DNA of 38,201 nt from Luteibacter sp. (GCF_009912395.1 NZ_WNDO01000038.1:1-38201); one strand, 5' to 3'. Positions 7,553-16,202 are shown, numbered from the stretch's first letter. Notes: generated by a model from the letters alone, not told the origin. Numbers and translations: made by a program.

Positions 7553-8713
7553 TTAGTGAAGGGCTGGCGCGGGTGCGGCGAGGGCGCCGTCCGCGTCGAG
7601 CAGGATCCTGCCGAGGGTGTGCAGGTGGGGTGCCGCGTCGTAGCGTCCGGCGAGGGCGTCGAGCAGCGGCCCGAGGGCGCTCGGGGCCAGCGGATAGCCG
7701 TGGGCGAGGATGCGCGCCTTGCCGGCGGAGGGCTGGGCGACCGTTACCGCGGCCATGCCCAGGCCAGCCGCTTCGTGGGCGTACAACTCGGCGGGCGGCA
7801 ACGCGGGATCGGCCTCGGCGATGTGTTCGACGAAGAACGGTTCGCTGCGCGTTGCGTCGTTGTCCATGCGCAGCGGCACATGGTGGGCGTCGAGCAGGGC
7901 GGCGTACTGGCGCAGTTCGAAGAGGGTGCCGGCTAGTTCGTGCGCGGCGTCGGCGCGACGCTCGCCATCGCGGGCGAACCAGCCGGCGATGCCGGGAATG
8001 TTCACCTGGCCGTCGGCGTAACGCAGCGGCAGGCCGCGCGAACCCAATGCGGTCTCCTGCTGGTAGGGCGTGAGCAGGGCGGCTTCGAGCATCGTCCACA
8101 TCGGCGCGAGGTTCACGTGCTCGTACTGCACGCAGGTCAGGGCCAGCAAATCGTTGCGGCTGAGGTAGCGGGCGTGCTCCAGGCGGACGCCGAGGGTGCG
8201 CATGAGGAAGTCTGCCGTGCGGGCGCCGGCCTCGCCGCGACCGACCAGCTCCACTTCCATCGCGTCGGCCAGGTCCTCGGCCTGGTCGGCCGGGGTCAGC
8301 AGTATCCACGGCAGCAGGCGCATCGGGCCGCCGGCATAGCGAGCGTCGGGCACCAGCGGCTGGGCGGGCATGTGGCCTTCGTGGGTGCCGAAGGCGACCA
8401 CGCCGCCGGCCGTGGTCACGCGGGGAATGCGTCGGGCCAGTTCCTCCAGCGTGGCGAACACCGGATAACCGGGGCGAAGGATCTCCACGCCGTCGAACAG
8501 GGCGCCGGCCAGGGCGAAGCGGGCGGCCTCGACGCCGGGCATCAGGGCGCGGAGGTCCTCGGCGACCAGGGCGGCCAGCTCCTGAGCTTCGTCGCGGGTC
8601 AGTTCCAGCCGGTCGGGCGATTCGCCCCCGGCCAGTTCCAGCGCCAGGACGGCGGGGCAGGCGATCAGCGACTCGGTCACGGCGGGTTTTCCACAACGGC
8701 AAAGGAACGCCAT
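7553..8713 (-). CDS. Conserved-looking protein of unknown function
   Basis: A soluble protein of 386 residues that I do not recognise. It has no signal peptide or membrane helix and is rich in Ala and Leu. Distinct patches are VVAFGTHEGHMPAQPLVPDA, PMRLLPWILL, RNDLLALTCVQYEHVNLAPM and NDATRSEPFFVEHIAEADP. The long open frame, normal core codon use and absence of repeats indicate a real gene. ATG 8713 gives a CxC-containing start (MAFLCRCGK); GTG 8680, giving MTESLIACPA, is an equally possible start, and neither has a strong ribosome binding site. It lies between the c-di-GMP gene and a divergent thiolase gene, which gives no firm clue to function. Confidence 0.7.
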   Translation of the reverse strand: MAFLCRCGKPAVTESLIACPAVLALELAGGESPDRLELTRDEAQELAALVAEDLRALMPGVEAARFALAGALFDGVEILRPGYPVFATLEELARRIPRVTTAGGVVAFGTHEGHMPAQPLVPDARYAGGPMRLLPWILLTPADQAEDLADAMEVELVGRGEAGARTADFLMRTLGVRLEHARYLSRNDLLALTCVQYEHVNLAPMWTMLEAALLTPYQQETALGSRGLPLRYADGQVNIPGIAGWFARDGERRADAAHELAGTLFELRQYAALLDAHHVPLRMDNDATRSEPFFVEHIAEADPALPPAELYAHEAAGLGMAAVTVAQPSAGKARILAHGYPLAPSALGPLLDALAGRYDAAPHLHTLGRILLDADGALAAPAPALH

Positions 8714-8873
8714 TCTACCATCCGGCCCCTTCGAGCTTTTGCCGGGGAGGGATGCGCGTTAGCCTTGACGATACGCGTTCGTCGGCGATCGTCGGCGTCC
8801 ACGGCATCTTCGCCTTCGAACGGGCTCGCCCGCTCGGGCAATCCCCCATCGGTCCGGATATTCCCTCAAGAGC

Positions 8874-10160
8874 ATGGAAAAGACGCAAAAGCGCGTGGGT
8901 GTGGTCGGCGGCGTCCGCATTCCCTTCTGCCGCAACAACACCGCGTACGCCGATGTCGGCAACTTCGGCATGTCGGTCAAGGTCCTCGGGGCGCTGGTCG
9001 AGAAGTACGGCCTGCATGGCACCGAGCTGGGCGAGGTCGCCATGGGCGCCGTCATCCGCCACTCGTCGGACTGGAACCTGGCCCGCGAGGCGCTGCTCTC
9101 CTCGGGCCTGGCGCCCACCACGCCGGGCATCACCACCGCCCGTGCCTGCGGCACCTCGCTCGACAACGCGATCCTCATCGCCAACAAGATCGCCACGGGC
9201 CAGATCGACGCCGGCATCGCCGGTGGCTCGGACACCACCAGTGACGTGCCCATCGTCTATGGTCAGAAATTCCGCAAGCGCCTGCTGGCGCTGAACCGCG
9301 CGAAGACCCTCAAGGAGAAGTTCCAGGTCGCCACGCGCGGCTTCTCCCTGAAGGAGCTGAAGCCCTCGTTCCCGGGCGTGGCCGAGCCGCGCACCGGCAA
9401 GTCGATGGGCGACCACTGCGAGCTGATGGCGAAGGAATGGAAGATCGGCCGCGTCGAACAGGACGAACTGGCCCTGGCTAGCCACCAGAAGCTGGGCGCC
9501 GCCTATGACGCCGGCTTCTTCGACGACCTCGTGGTGCCGTTCCGTGGTCTCAAGCGCGATGGTTTCCTGCGCCCGGACTCCACGCTCGACAAGCTCGGCT
9601 CGCTGAAGCCGGCCTTCGACAAGGCCTCGGGCCAGGGCACGCTCACCGCCGGCAACTCCACCGGCCTGTCCGATGGCGCGGCCGCGGTTCTGCTGGCCAG
9701 CGACGACTGGGCGGCCGCGCGCGGGCTCAGCATCCAGGCCTACCTCACCCATGCCCAGGTCTCGGCCGTGGACTTCGTCCATGGCGAGGGCCTGCTCATG
9801 GCGCCGACGGTGGCCGTGTCCCGCATGCTCAAGCAGGCCGGGCTCGGCCTGGGCGATTTCGACTTCTACGAGATCCACGAAGCCTTCGCCGCCCAGGTGT
9901 TGTGCACGCTGCGTGCATGGGAGAACGACGACTATTGTCGTAACCGGCTCGGCCTCGATGGCCCTCTGGGATCGATCGATCCGTCGAAGCTCAACGTCAA
10001 CGGCTCCAGTCTCGCGGCGGGTCACCCCTTCGCGGCGACCGGTGCGCGCATCGTCGCCACGCTGGCGAAGATGCTCGAGCAGAAGGGTTCGGGCCGCGGC
10101 CTGATCTCCATCTGCACCGCCGGCGGCATGGGCGTCACGGCGATCCTCGAACGCCCCTGA
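8874..10160 (+). CDS. fadI: Acetyl-CoA C-acyltransferase (thiolase), FadI type
   Basis: A 428-residue thiolase that cleaves 3-ketoacyl-CoA with CoA in fatty-acid beta-oxidation (or runs in reverse). The nucleophile is C92 in TTARACGTS. Other catalytic features are H335EAFAAQ, the HEAF form found in FadI and the mitochondrial trifunctional beta subunit rather than NEAF, then G383-H384-P, and C414 in SICTAGGMG. Length and the HEAF signature favour FadI over the shorter FadA/AtoB group. No fadJ partner lies beside it here, so use in another acyl-CoA pathway is possible. Only a weak GA-rich ribosome binding site precedes ATG 8874. Cytosolic. Confidence 0.85.
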   Translation: MEKTQKRVGVVGGVRIPFCRNNTAYADVGNFGMSVKVLGALVEKYGLHGTELGEVAMGAVIRHSSDWNLAREALLSSGLAPTTPGITTARACGTSLDNAILIANKIATGQIDAGIAGGSDTTSDVPIVYGQKFRKRLLALNRAKTLKEKFQVATRGFSLKELKPSFPGVAEPRTGKSMGDHCELMAKEWKIGRVEQDELALASHQKLGAAYDAGFFDDLVVPFRGLKRDGFLRPDSTLDKLGSLKPAFDKASGQGTLTAGNSTGLSDGAAAVLLASDDWAAARGLSIQAYLTHAQVSAVDFVHGEGLLMAPTVAVSRMLKQAGLGLGDFDFYEIHEAFAAQVLCTLRAWENDDYCRNRLGLDGPLGSIDPSKLNVNGSSLAAGHPFAATGARIVATLAKMLEQKGSGRGLISICTAGGMGVTAILERP

Positions 10161-10201
10161 TTCATCAGAAAGGAGCGGATGGCATCGAAGGGGTGCCATC
10201 C

Positions 10202-10735
10202 GTGCAAGGCCGCATGCTCGCATTACGAACCAGCACATCCCTGAGCGCCCTCGGCCTCGTCCTCGGTATCGCCGGCACCAGCTGGCTGACCGCACTCACC
10301 TATGAGCGGGCGCCGGCCACCCGGCCCCTGGTCGATATCGTGATGCCCAAGGCACTGCGCCTGGCGGCGCCGGCTCCGGTGGTCAGCACCGTTCGCGACG
10401 AGCCACCGCCGCGCGTGGTAACACGTCCGCGGGCGACGCCGGTCGATGCCGTCGCCGCCGAGCCGAAGCCGTCGTTGCATGCGGTCTATACGCCATCGCC
10501 GCGCTACCCCATGTCCGCCTTGCGCGCCCATCGCGAAGGCCAGGTGGTGCTCAACGTGACCGTGACGCCCGAAGGCGATGTCATGGGCGTGGCCGTCGGC
10601 CGCTCCAGCGGTGACCTCGACCTGGATCGTGCCGCGGAAGACGCCGTCCGCCGCTGGCGCTTCGCCGCCGCCGATCGCCCGGCCCGCTACACGGCCGAGC
10701 TACCCGTACGCTTCGAGCTGACCAGCCCCATGTAA
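10202..10735 (+). CDS. TonB C-terminal domain energy transducer-like protein
   Basis: About 177 residues. It has one N-terminal signal-anchor helix (ALGLVLGIAGTSWLTAL), a Pro/Arg/Ala-rich linker, and a C-terminal TonB domain from about residue 95: YTPSPRYPMSALRAHREGQ with the conserved YP, then VVLNVTVTPEGDV, and ending in RRWRFAAA and ELPVRFEL. TonB proteins carry proton-motive energy from ExbB/ExbD to outer-membrane receptors; this one has no exbBD beside it and could be a TonB paralogue. I prefer GTG 10202 because AAGGGG lies 8 bases upstream; GTG 10193 and ATG 10214 are alternatives. It follows the thiolase by about 40 bases. Confidence 0.75.
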   Translation: MQGRMLALRTSTSLSALGLVLGIAGTSWLTALTYERAPATRPLVDIVMPKALRLAAPAPVVSTVRDEPPPRVVTRPRATPVDAVAAEPKPSLHAVYTPSPRYPMSALRAHREGQVVLNVTVTPEGDVMGVAVGRSSGDLDLDRAAEDAVRRWRFAAADRPARYTAELPVRFELTSPM

Positions 10736-10745
10736 CCCCGCTGTT

Positions 10746-10767
10746 ATAGGAGCGCGCTTGCGCGCGA
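10746..10767 (+). repeat. Single REP element copy
   Basis: A copy of the window's REP family, with ATAG in place of GTAG, followed by GAGCGCGCTTGCGCGCGA. It lies between the ends of two converging genes. The same 18-base palindromic core occurs six more times in inverted pairs. Confidence 0.8.
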
Positions 10768-10782
10768 CCAGCAGGGCGATAC

Positions 10783-12723
10783 CTACAGAATCCCCGCCGC
10801 CGACGACCCGAAGGCCGTGATCATCCGCGTGTAGATGAGCTTCAGCGAGACATCCACCTCGGGGAAGTCGCCCACTGGCTCGTAGCACTCGAAGAACTTC
10901 GGATCCGACCAGCGCATCGGGATGCAGCCCGGCTTGAGGTCGTAGCTGGTGGCGTAGCGGAATGGCCACAGGTCGAAGAACGGCAGGCGTTCCGATACAT
11001 CGCCGATGAACTCGTTCACCGACGACAGCACGGGGATCGACTTCTGCCTCGGGCCGATCACCCAGGCGTTGCCCGGCAGCGTGTCCTGCATGATCGAGCC
11101 GCGCAGGCGGTCGGCGAAGCGCTTGTCGTAGACGATCACGCCGGCCTCGGTGTTGTAGTGGTCCGAGCGCGGATCAAAGTTGTGCGAGCCCACCATGGCG
11201 AAGGTGTCGTCCACCACGATCGACTTGGCATGCAGGCCGAAGCGCACGCCGCCCGTAAGCAGCGGTGCGGGGCGGTGACGAGGCCCCCGGCTGGCGCGGC
11301 TGGCCGCGGCGAAGAAGCCCGACGATTCCGATGGCGGTCCGGACAGGCGAGAGGTCTCCGGGTGCGACTCCCGGCGGCCCTGGCTGCCGATCACGCGGGG
11401 GATATCGTCGCCATCCACCGGCGGCGTGTACAGCGCGTGCGAGCGTCCTTCCAGCGCGTCGCGATCGACGTTCGCCGGGTGCGGCTTCATCTCGTAGATC
11501 TCGAAACCATAGTCGGTGAGGTAGCGCTTGCGATGCTTGTACGACAGCGCGTACACCGCGAAGGCATCCGTGGAGGCCAGCGAATTGGTCGAGACGATGA
11601 TGCGCGGCGGATCGGGTTGCTTGCGCAGGCGTTCGAAGATCTTCTTGGCCGGCCGGCTCATCACGAGGTAGGGCGTCTGCAGCACGATCTCGCTCTTCGC
11701 GTTGCGCACCATGCCCATGATGTGGCGGGTCAGCGTGCGCGCCTCGCGCCGCTTGGGTTCGTCGGTCTTGCCGGGCAGGTCTGAGAAGTACTCCACCCGA
11801 CGCAGGCGAAGCATCGCGTCCTGGATGTGGGTCTGGAGCCAGTCGGGGTCTTCCGCGTTGGCGAGCAACTGGGCCACTCGCTCGGGGTGTTCGTAGGTGG
11901 GTGGGGCCCATCGCTTCGTATCGTCGGTGTCGTTGACGATCTCGCGGTTCACGTCGCGCAGGTGGGTCAGCGGCACGGCGCGCTTGTGCTGCCAGAACTG
12001 CTCGAAGCTGGCGCCCATGGTGTGGGCGACGGGGCCGCCCACCATGACATCGCGATCGACGTAATCGAAGGCGTCGTCCCAGTCGAAGTAGCGGTCTTCG
12101 TAATTTCGTCCGCCCGTGATGCCGACCAAGTCGTCGATCACGATCAGCTTGTTGTGCATCCGCTGGTTGAACTTGAAGAAGCAGCAGACGATGCCCGCCG
12201 CGAATTCCAGCGGCGGCGTGCGTGCGCTGTGGAAGGTGGGGTTGTAGAGGCGGATCTCGAGGTGGTCGCTGGCGCGCGCCAAGCCCGCCAGCAGGCCCGG
12301 GTCGCGGAAGGAGAACAACTGGTCGGCCAGGATCCGCACGCGCACGCCACGGCGCGCGGCGCGGATGAGTTCGTCGAGCACGAGCTTGCCGGCGTCGTCC
12401 TGCTCCCAGATGTAGGTCTGCACGTCGATGCTGCGGGTGGCGGCGCGGATCAGGTTCACGCGGATGGCCAGGGCCGTCTCGCCGTCTTCCAGCAAGGTCG
12501 CCACGTGGACGGGCGCCTTGGTCGTGGATGCCGCATCCGCTTCACGGGCCGCTTCCAGCACGGGCGAGTCGGTGGGGCAGTGGTCGGTGGTGGCGCAGGT
12601 GCTTTGCCGGTCGACGGTCAGGTCGACCACGGCGTCCGCGCGCTGGATGCGCTCGCGCGACAGCGAGCAGCCGCCGAGGGCCAGCGATACGGCGAGGATG
12701 ACGAACGTAAGGAGATGACGCAT
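10783..12723 (-). CDS. clsC: Phospholipase D-family lipoprotein, cardiolipin synthase C-like
   Basis: A 646-residue PLD-superfamily protein. The lipobox LALGGC puts the lipidated cysteine at residue 19, so it is probably anchored in an envelope membrane. HKD motif 1 is H190NKLIVIDD with K192 and D197; HKD motif 2 is H498AKSIVVDD with K500 and D505, each followed by the usual GGRN or GSHN segment. Two complete HKD motifs and the length fit ClsC (YmdC), which makes cardiolipin from phosphatidylglycerol and phosphatidylethanolamine; other PLD activities cannot be excluded. An insertion of about 55 Ser/Pro/Arg-rich residues sits at about 440-492. I start at 12723 (MRHLLTFVIL) because this gives a clean signal peptide; an in-frame ATG 48 bases upstream does not. 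Confidence 0.85.
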   Translation of the reverse strand: MRHLLTFVILAVSLALGGCSLSRERIQRADAVVDLTVDRQSTCATTDHCPTDSPVLEAAREADAASTTKAPVHVATLLEDGETALAIRVNLIRAATRSIDVQTYIWEQDDAGKLVLDELIRAARRGVRVRILADQLFSFRDPGLLAGLARASDHLEIRLYNPTFHSARTPPLEFAAGIVCCFFKFNQRMHNKLIVIDDLVGITGGRNYEDRYFDWDDAFDYVDRDVMVGGPVAHTMGASFEQFWQHKRAVPLTHLRDVNREIVNDTDDTKRWAPPTYEHPERVAQLLANAEDPDWLQTHIQDAMLRLRRVEYFSDLPGKTDEPKRREARTLTRHIMGMVRNAKSEIVLQTPYLVMSRPAKKIFERLRKQPDPPRIIVSTNSLASTDAFAVYALSYKHRKRYLTDYGFEIYEMKPHPANVDRDALEGRSHALYTPPVDGDDIPRVIGSQGRRESHPETSRLSGPPSESSGFFAAASRASRGPRHRPAPLLTGGVRFGLHAKSIVVDDTFAMVGSHNFDPRSDHYNTEAGVIVYDKRFADRLRGSIMQDTLPGNAWVIGPRQKSIPVLSSVNEFIGDVSERLPFFDLWPFRYATSYDLKPGCIPMRWSDPKFFECYEPVGDFPEVDVSLKLIYTRMITAFGSSAAGIL

Positions 12724-12783
12724 GGCGCGGATTCTAGGCGAGGCGAGGCAACGCCATGTGAGTTCGTCCATGTCCGGTCGCGC

Positions 12784-13338
12784 TCAGGGCGCCGACAGGA
12801 CGATGGCCATGCCGAGATTCACCCGGTCGGACAGGGCGCCGCGATGGCCGCGCATGTCGAAATCGGTGCGGTCGATGCTGCCTTGCAGTTGCAGGACGCA
12901 GCCGGCCATGGCGTCGGGCGGGCAACGGTTGGGCTCCATGCGGAAGGTCACCGGCCGGGTCACGCCGCGCATCGTGAGGCTGCCTTCCACTTCGCCGCCG
13001 CTGGTGAGCGAGTGCAGGGAGACGGGCAGGGACTCGAAATGGATCTGGGGGTGATGCTCGGCATCGAAGAATTCCGGCGCCAGCACCCAGCGGCGCAGGC
13101 GCGCGGATTCCATGTGAATGCTCTCGGTATCGATATCGGCCTTGACCACGGCGGTGTGCGCCTGGCGGTCGATGGCCACCTCGCCACGAATGCTTTCGAA
13201 GCTGCCGGAGACCGTGCTGACCCAGAGCATGCGGACGCTGAACTCGGCGCGCGAGCGTAGCGGATCGATGCGCAGATCGGCGGCGGCGAGGGGCGTCGTG
13301 GCGAGGAGCAGGGCGATCGCCGGCAGCAGGAAACGCAT
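12784..13338 (-). CDS. YceI-family periplasmic protein
   Basis: A 184-residue secreted protein. The signal peptide is MRFLLPAIALLLATTPLAAA. The mature part is a YceI lipocalin-like barrel: DPLRSRAEFSVRMLW near the start, SGSFESIRGEVAID, the typical FFDAEHHPQIHFES, then GSLTMRGVTRPVTF. YceI proteins bind isoprenoid or other hydrophobic ligands; the role here is unknown. The ATG lies 8 bases after the stop of sixA, so the two are probably co-transcribed. The two cysteines in CPPDAMAGC could form a disulfide, an inference from spacing only. Confidence 0.88.
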   Translation of the reverse strand: MRFLLPAIALLLATTPLAAADLRIDPLRSRAEFSVRMLWVSTVSGSFESIRGEVAIDRQAHTAVVKADIDTESIHMESARLRRWVLAPEFFDAEHHPQIHFESLPVSLHSLTSGGEVEGSLTMRGVTRPVTFRMEPNRCPPDAMAGCVLQLQGSIDRTDFDMRGHRGALSDRVNLGMAIVLSAP

Positions 13339-13346
13339 TCAGTGGC

Positions 13347-13817
13347 TCAGTTGGGAGGCGACCAGAACGTCTCGAGCTTCGCCTTGCCGGGTTCCAGGGG
13401 GCCATCGAAGACCAGTCGGGCCATGCCGGCGGGCGGCATGCCGCGATAGTCCTCGGAGCGGCCTTCGACCAGGAAGGCTACCAGTTGCTCTATGCCGGGA
13501 TTGTGACCGACCAGGACCACGCGCTCGTCGCCGGCATGCTTGTCGAGCAGATCGTAGAGGTCGCCGACGGTGGCATCGTAGATGCTGTCTTCGTAGGAAG
13601 GTTCGATCTGGCCCAGCGCCAGCGCCGCGGTCTCGCGGGTGCGCTCGGAAGGGGAGCAAAGTACGCGGTCGTAGGTGACCTTGTGCTCTGCGAGCCACTG
13701 CCCCGCCGCACGGGCTTCGCTTTTTCCGTGTTCGGTGAGTTTTCGCTCGCGGTCGTCCTTGCCTTCCTTGCCGTGCGGTGTCGCCTCGGCGTGGCGTAAC
13801 AGGATGAGTTCTCGCAT
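13347..13817 (-). CDS. sixA: SixA-type phosphohistidine phosphatase
   Basis: 156 residues of the histidine phosphatase superfamily. MRELILLRHAEA carries the catalytic RH pair (R8-H9), SPSERTRETA the second arginine, and VVLVGHNPGIEQLV the second histidine. SixA removes phosphate from phosphohistidine on HPt domains or the nitrogen PTS protein NPr. The start is fixed by GGAGGA 7 bases before ATG 13817. Its reading frame continues open upstream, but that part lies in the ParA-like gene and is rejected. It lies between a ParA-like gene and yceI on the same strand with short gaps, consistent with an operon. Confidence 0.9.
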   Translation of the reverse strand: MRELILLRHAEATPHGKEGKDDRERKLTEHGKSEARAAGQWLAEHKVTYDRVLCSPSERTRETAALALGQIEPSYEDSIYDATVGDLYDLLDKHAGDERVVLVGHNPGIEQLVAFLVEGRSEDYRGMPPAGMARLVFDGPLEPGKAKLETFWSPPN

Positions 13818-13869
13818 GGATGTCTCCTCCGCAATGGCCACGTGACGTGGCGTGATCTTGCCCTTCGGA

Positions 13870-14502
13870 TCAGGCGCTTCGCTTGATCCATCGCAGCACC
13901 CGGGCCCAGTCCTCCTGGTGCCCGCGCACGTTTTCCGAGTGGTAGTCGAAGATGCCCTTACCGAGGGCGGTGAGCAAGACGTACGCCTGCGAGTCGCGAA
14001 GTTCCCCGACGACGGGAAACGGTGCGCGTTCGGCCAGTTCGGCAAGCGCCGCCTGGCTGGCGTTGGTCCACGGCTTGAGGCGGTTGGCGACCAGGCCCAC
14101 GGGCAGCTTGCCGCGCTTCACCCGGCCGATGCCCTGGAGGACGGCGAGGAAGTCGAGCGTGGCGTCCAGGTCGAAGTGCGAGGGCAGCACCGGCACCAGG
14201 ATGACGTCGGCCTTGTCGAGGTAGGGTTCCAGGTCCTTCTCGCCGACACCGGCGGGGGTGTCGACGATCACCCGCTGGATATCGTCGGAGAGCCGGTCGA
14301 AGGCCTTGCGGCTGCCTTCGATGGCGACCACGGCCGGGGCGTTCTCGGGCCGCCGACCGACCCAGCGCAGGCTGGAGTGCTGACGGTCGGCGTCGATGAT
14401 GGCCGTGTGCTTGCCGGCCTGCGCCCAATGCGTGGCGAGCTGGGTGACCAGCGTCGTCTTTCCGCAACCACCCTTGCTGCTTGCCACGAGCGTCGTAAGC
14501 AT
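13870..14502 (-). CDS. ParA/MinD-family ATPase
   Basis: A 210-residue P-loop ATPase. The deviant Walker A is KGGCGKTT at 10-17, followed by IIDADRQHSSLRW (switch region) and VIVDTPAGVGEKDLEPYL (Walker B). This size and the absence of a helix-turn-helix match the small orphan ParA group that positions cellular cargo rather than chromosomal ParA. No ParB or cargo gene is adjacent, so the cargo is unknown. It is transcribed ahead of sixA with a gap of 52 bases. Core-like G+C. The N-terminus MLTTLVASSKGG fits the family. Confidence 0.88.
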   Translation of the reverse strand: MLTTLVASSKGGCGKTTLVTQLATHWAQAGKHTAIIDADRQHSSLRWVGRRPENAPAVVAIEGSRKAFDRLSDDIQRVIVDTPAGVGEKDLEPYLDKADVILVPVLPSHFDLDATLDFLAVLQGIGRVKRGKLPVGLVANRLKPWTNASQAALAELAERAPFPVVGELRDSQAYVLLTALGKGIFDYHSENVRGHQEDWARVLRWIKRSA

Positions 14503-14555
14503 CCGCGCGCACCTGCCATGGGGAGGGGTCTAGCCTACACAGGCTGGCGCCCGGG

Positions 14556-14753
14556 TCAAAAGATCTTGGTCCGCACTTTCGGAAGTAATACGAGAATCAG
14601 CGTCCCGATGGGGCCGAGGATGAGCGAGAGGGCCCACCAGGTCAGGCCACTGCGGTTCTTGCCCTGGGCGAGGCCGGCATTGATGAGCGCCAAGGTGCCC
14701 CAGCCGACGAAGAAGCCAGCACGTTCGCTGGTAAGGATGGCGAGTTGATCCAT
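14556..14753 (-). CDS. Small inner-membrane protein of unknown function
   Basis: A 65-residue protein with two likely membrane helices: a weaker one around GFFVGWGTLALINAGLA and a strong one in WWALSLILGPIGTLILVLLP, ending with the basic tail KVRTKIF. The start at 14753 (MDQLAIL) has AGGA 8 bases upstream and is preferred to longer in-frame forms reaching 14885. The motif LILGPIGTLILVLLP recurs in many small bacterial membrane proteins without assigned function. It lies upstream of the ParA-like gene on the same strand, separated by 53 bases, so co-transcription is possible. Confidence 0.65.
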   Translation of the reverse strand: MDQLAILTSERAGFFVGWGTLALINAGLAQGKNRSGLTWWALSLILGPIGTLILVLLPKVRTKIF

Positions 14754-14928
14754 TGTAGGTTCCTGTTCTGTCGCAGGATTGATGCAGCGGTCGTGCCGGC
14801 CCCCTGCCGGTGGTCCCCCCGCGCAAGCTTCCGATGGTAGCAATGTCTTTCGTTTGTGAAAGCGTACCCGGCAGCTTCCGTTCATGGTGGGGCGTTATGC
14901 TTCCCTTTTTATGTCATGGAGATGGCCC

Positions 14929-15969
14929 ATGCGGGGACGTCGCGCCGTAGCTTTTGCCCTGTCGGGCCTGCTTTCGCTGTCCGCTTTCGCCGCCACGCCT
15001 TACCAGGCCGCCAAGGCCCCGGCCAAGGGGCCTGTGGCCGCGCAGAAGGACCGGACCAAGGCCCTGTTGCAGTTCCAGAAAGACCTGGCGAGCGTCGTCG
15101 CGCTGAGCACCGAGGCCGAACCGTTGCTGGGCGCCGCCCTGCTGGCGCGTCCGCTGGTCAATCCGCCCCAGGTGCTGACCTACCACGCGCTGCTCGAACG
15201 CGCCTCGCGCAATGCCGACGCCGGTCCGCGCGTGGCCTGGGCCCAGCTCGCCGACTGCGACGCCAAGGCGGGCGCCTGCCCCAATGCCGACGCGGTCGCC
15301 AGCCTGGTGAGCCAGGCGCCGGACAACGCGGCGGTGTGGCTGCTCAAGCTCGGCATGGACGTGCCGCAGGGCAACGACAAGCAGGCCCGTGAGGACCTGG
15401 CCAAGGCCGCCGTCGCGAAGTCCTATGACGACTACCTCGGCGCCAGCATGAAGGCGCTGGCCATGTCGGTCAGCCAGCTTCCCCCGCCGCCGGACACCTT
15501 CGATCCGTTGCAGGGTGCGGGCGCCGCCGGCGTGCAGATGGAAATCGTCTTCGGCCTGGCCGCGACCCAGCCCCTGCCGATGTTCCCGGCCACCGCGCAG
15601 TACTGCGAAGGCCACAAGGACGACGAGGGCGTGGTGGCCGACTGCCTGAAGCTCGCCAAGGTGCTCGAGTGGGGTAGCAGCCCGCTCGGCCGTTCGCTGG
15701 GCCTGCACCTGCGCGAGACCCTGGCCTCGGATACCGCCGACCAGCTCTCGGCGAAGAACGCCCGCGTGAACCTCGTCTGGCAGATGCAGCAGTTCGCCCG
15801 CCTGCACATGGAAGGCCTCGGCGACCGCGCGAAGGCCCAGAAGCTGCTCTCGCTGGCCCGCAGCGGCGGCACCGAGATGAGCGTGATCCTGGGCTCGCTC
15901 AACGCCTACGGCATCAAGGCCGAGGCACCTCCCGGCTGGGAGCCGGCGAAGCTCGAAAGCGCCAAGTGA
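14929..15969 (+). CDS. Periplasmic alpha-helical protein of unknown function
   Basis: 346 residues, starting with a clear signal peptide, MRGRRAVAFALSGLLSLSA, cleaved near FAATPYQ. The mature protein is Ala/Leu-rich and helical, with spacing reminiscent of TPR- or Sel1-type helix pairs (AVWLLKLGMD, AREDLAKAAVAKSYDDYLGA, RAKAQKLLSLARSGG), but no clean repeat consensus is seen. Cysteine pairs CDAKAGAC and CEGHKDDEGVVADC may be disulfide-bonded. I choose ATG 14929 because GGAG lies about 8 bases upstream and it gives a normal signal sequence; 14884 and 14911 are in-frame alternatives. No recognised function. Confidence 0.75.
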   Translation: MRGRRAVAFALSGLLSLSAFAATPYQAAKAPAKGPVAAQKDRTKALLQFQKDLASVVALSTEAEPLLGAALLARPLVNPPQVLTYHALLERASRNADAGPRVAWAQLADCDAKAGACPNADAVASLVSQAPDNAAVWLLKLGMDVPQGNDKQAREDLAKAAVAKSYDDYLGASMKALAMSVSQLPPPPDTFDPLQGAGAAGVQMEIVFGLAATQPLPMFPATAQYCEGHKDDEGVVADCLKLAKVLEWGSSPLGRSLGLHLRETLASDTADQLSAKNARVNLVWQMQQFARLHMEGLGDRAKAQKLLSLARSGGTEMSVILGSLNAYGIKAEAPPGWEPAKLESAK

Positions 15970-15990
15970 CGCTGCCGCTGCCGATGTGAT

Positions 15991-16142
15991 GTAGGAGCGC
16001 GCTTGCGCGCGAACCCTCACGACGGCCATGGCGAATGAGGCCTTGCGGTGATCGGGCGAGCGGTTGAACGCCTGCCCGAGCACTGCAAGGCCTCTTTGTT
16101 TCAAACGGCAGGCTGAGGGTTCGCGCGCAAGCGCGCTCCTAC
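15991..16142. repeat. REPIN with nested inner palindrome
   Basis: Two inverted REP copies (15991-16012 and 16121-16142) form the outer arms, and perfect pairing extends to about 29 bases (through GAACCCTCA / TGAGGGTTC). Inside, a second inverted repeat pairs 16037-16057 with 16074-16094 (19 of 21 matches), and its loop contains GCG/CGC. The whole segment could fold into one long hairpin. It lies between a plus-strand gene and the speE terminator. Confidence 0.8.
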
Positions 16143-16150
16143 AACGGCAC

Positions 16151-16180
16151 AAAAAAAGGGCGCCCCAGGGGCGCCCTTTT
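16151..16180 (-). terminator. Bidirectional rho-independent terminator after speE
   Basis: GGGCGCCCC A GGGGCGCCC at 16158-16176 forms a 9-bp stem. It is flanked by a run of seven A on the left (a U-run for minus-strand speE) and TTTT on the right, so it can stop transcription from both converging genes. Confidence 0.85.
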
Positions 16181-16202
16181 CGTTGGCCGGATATCGGGCG
16201 AA

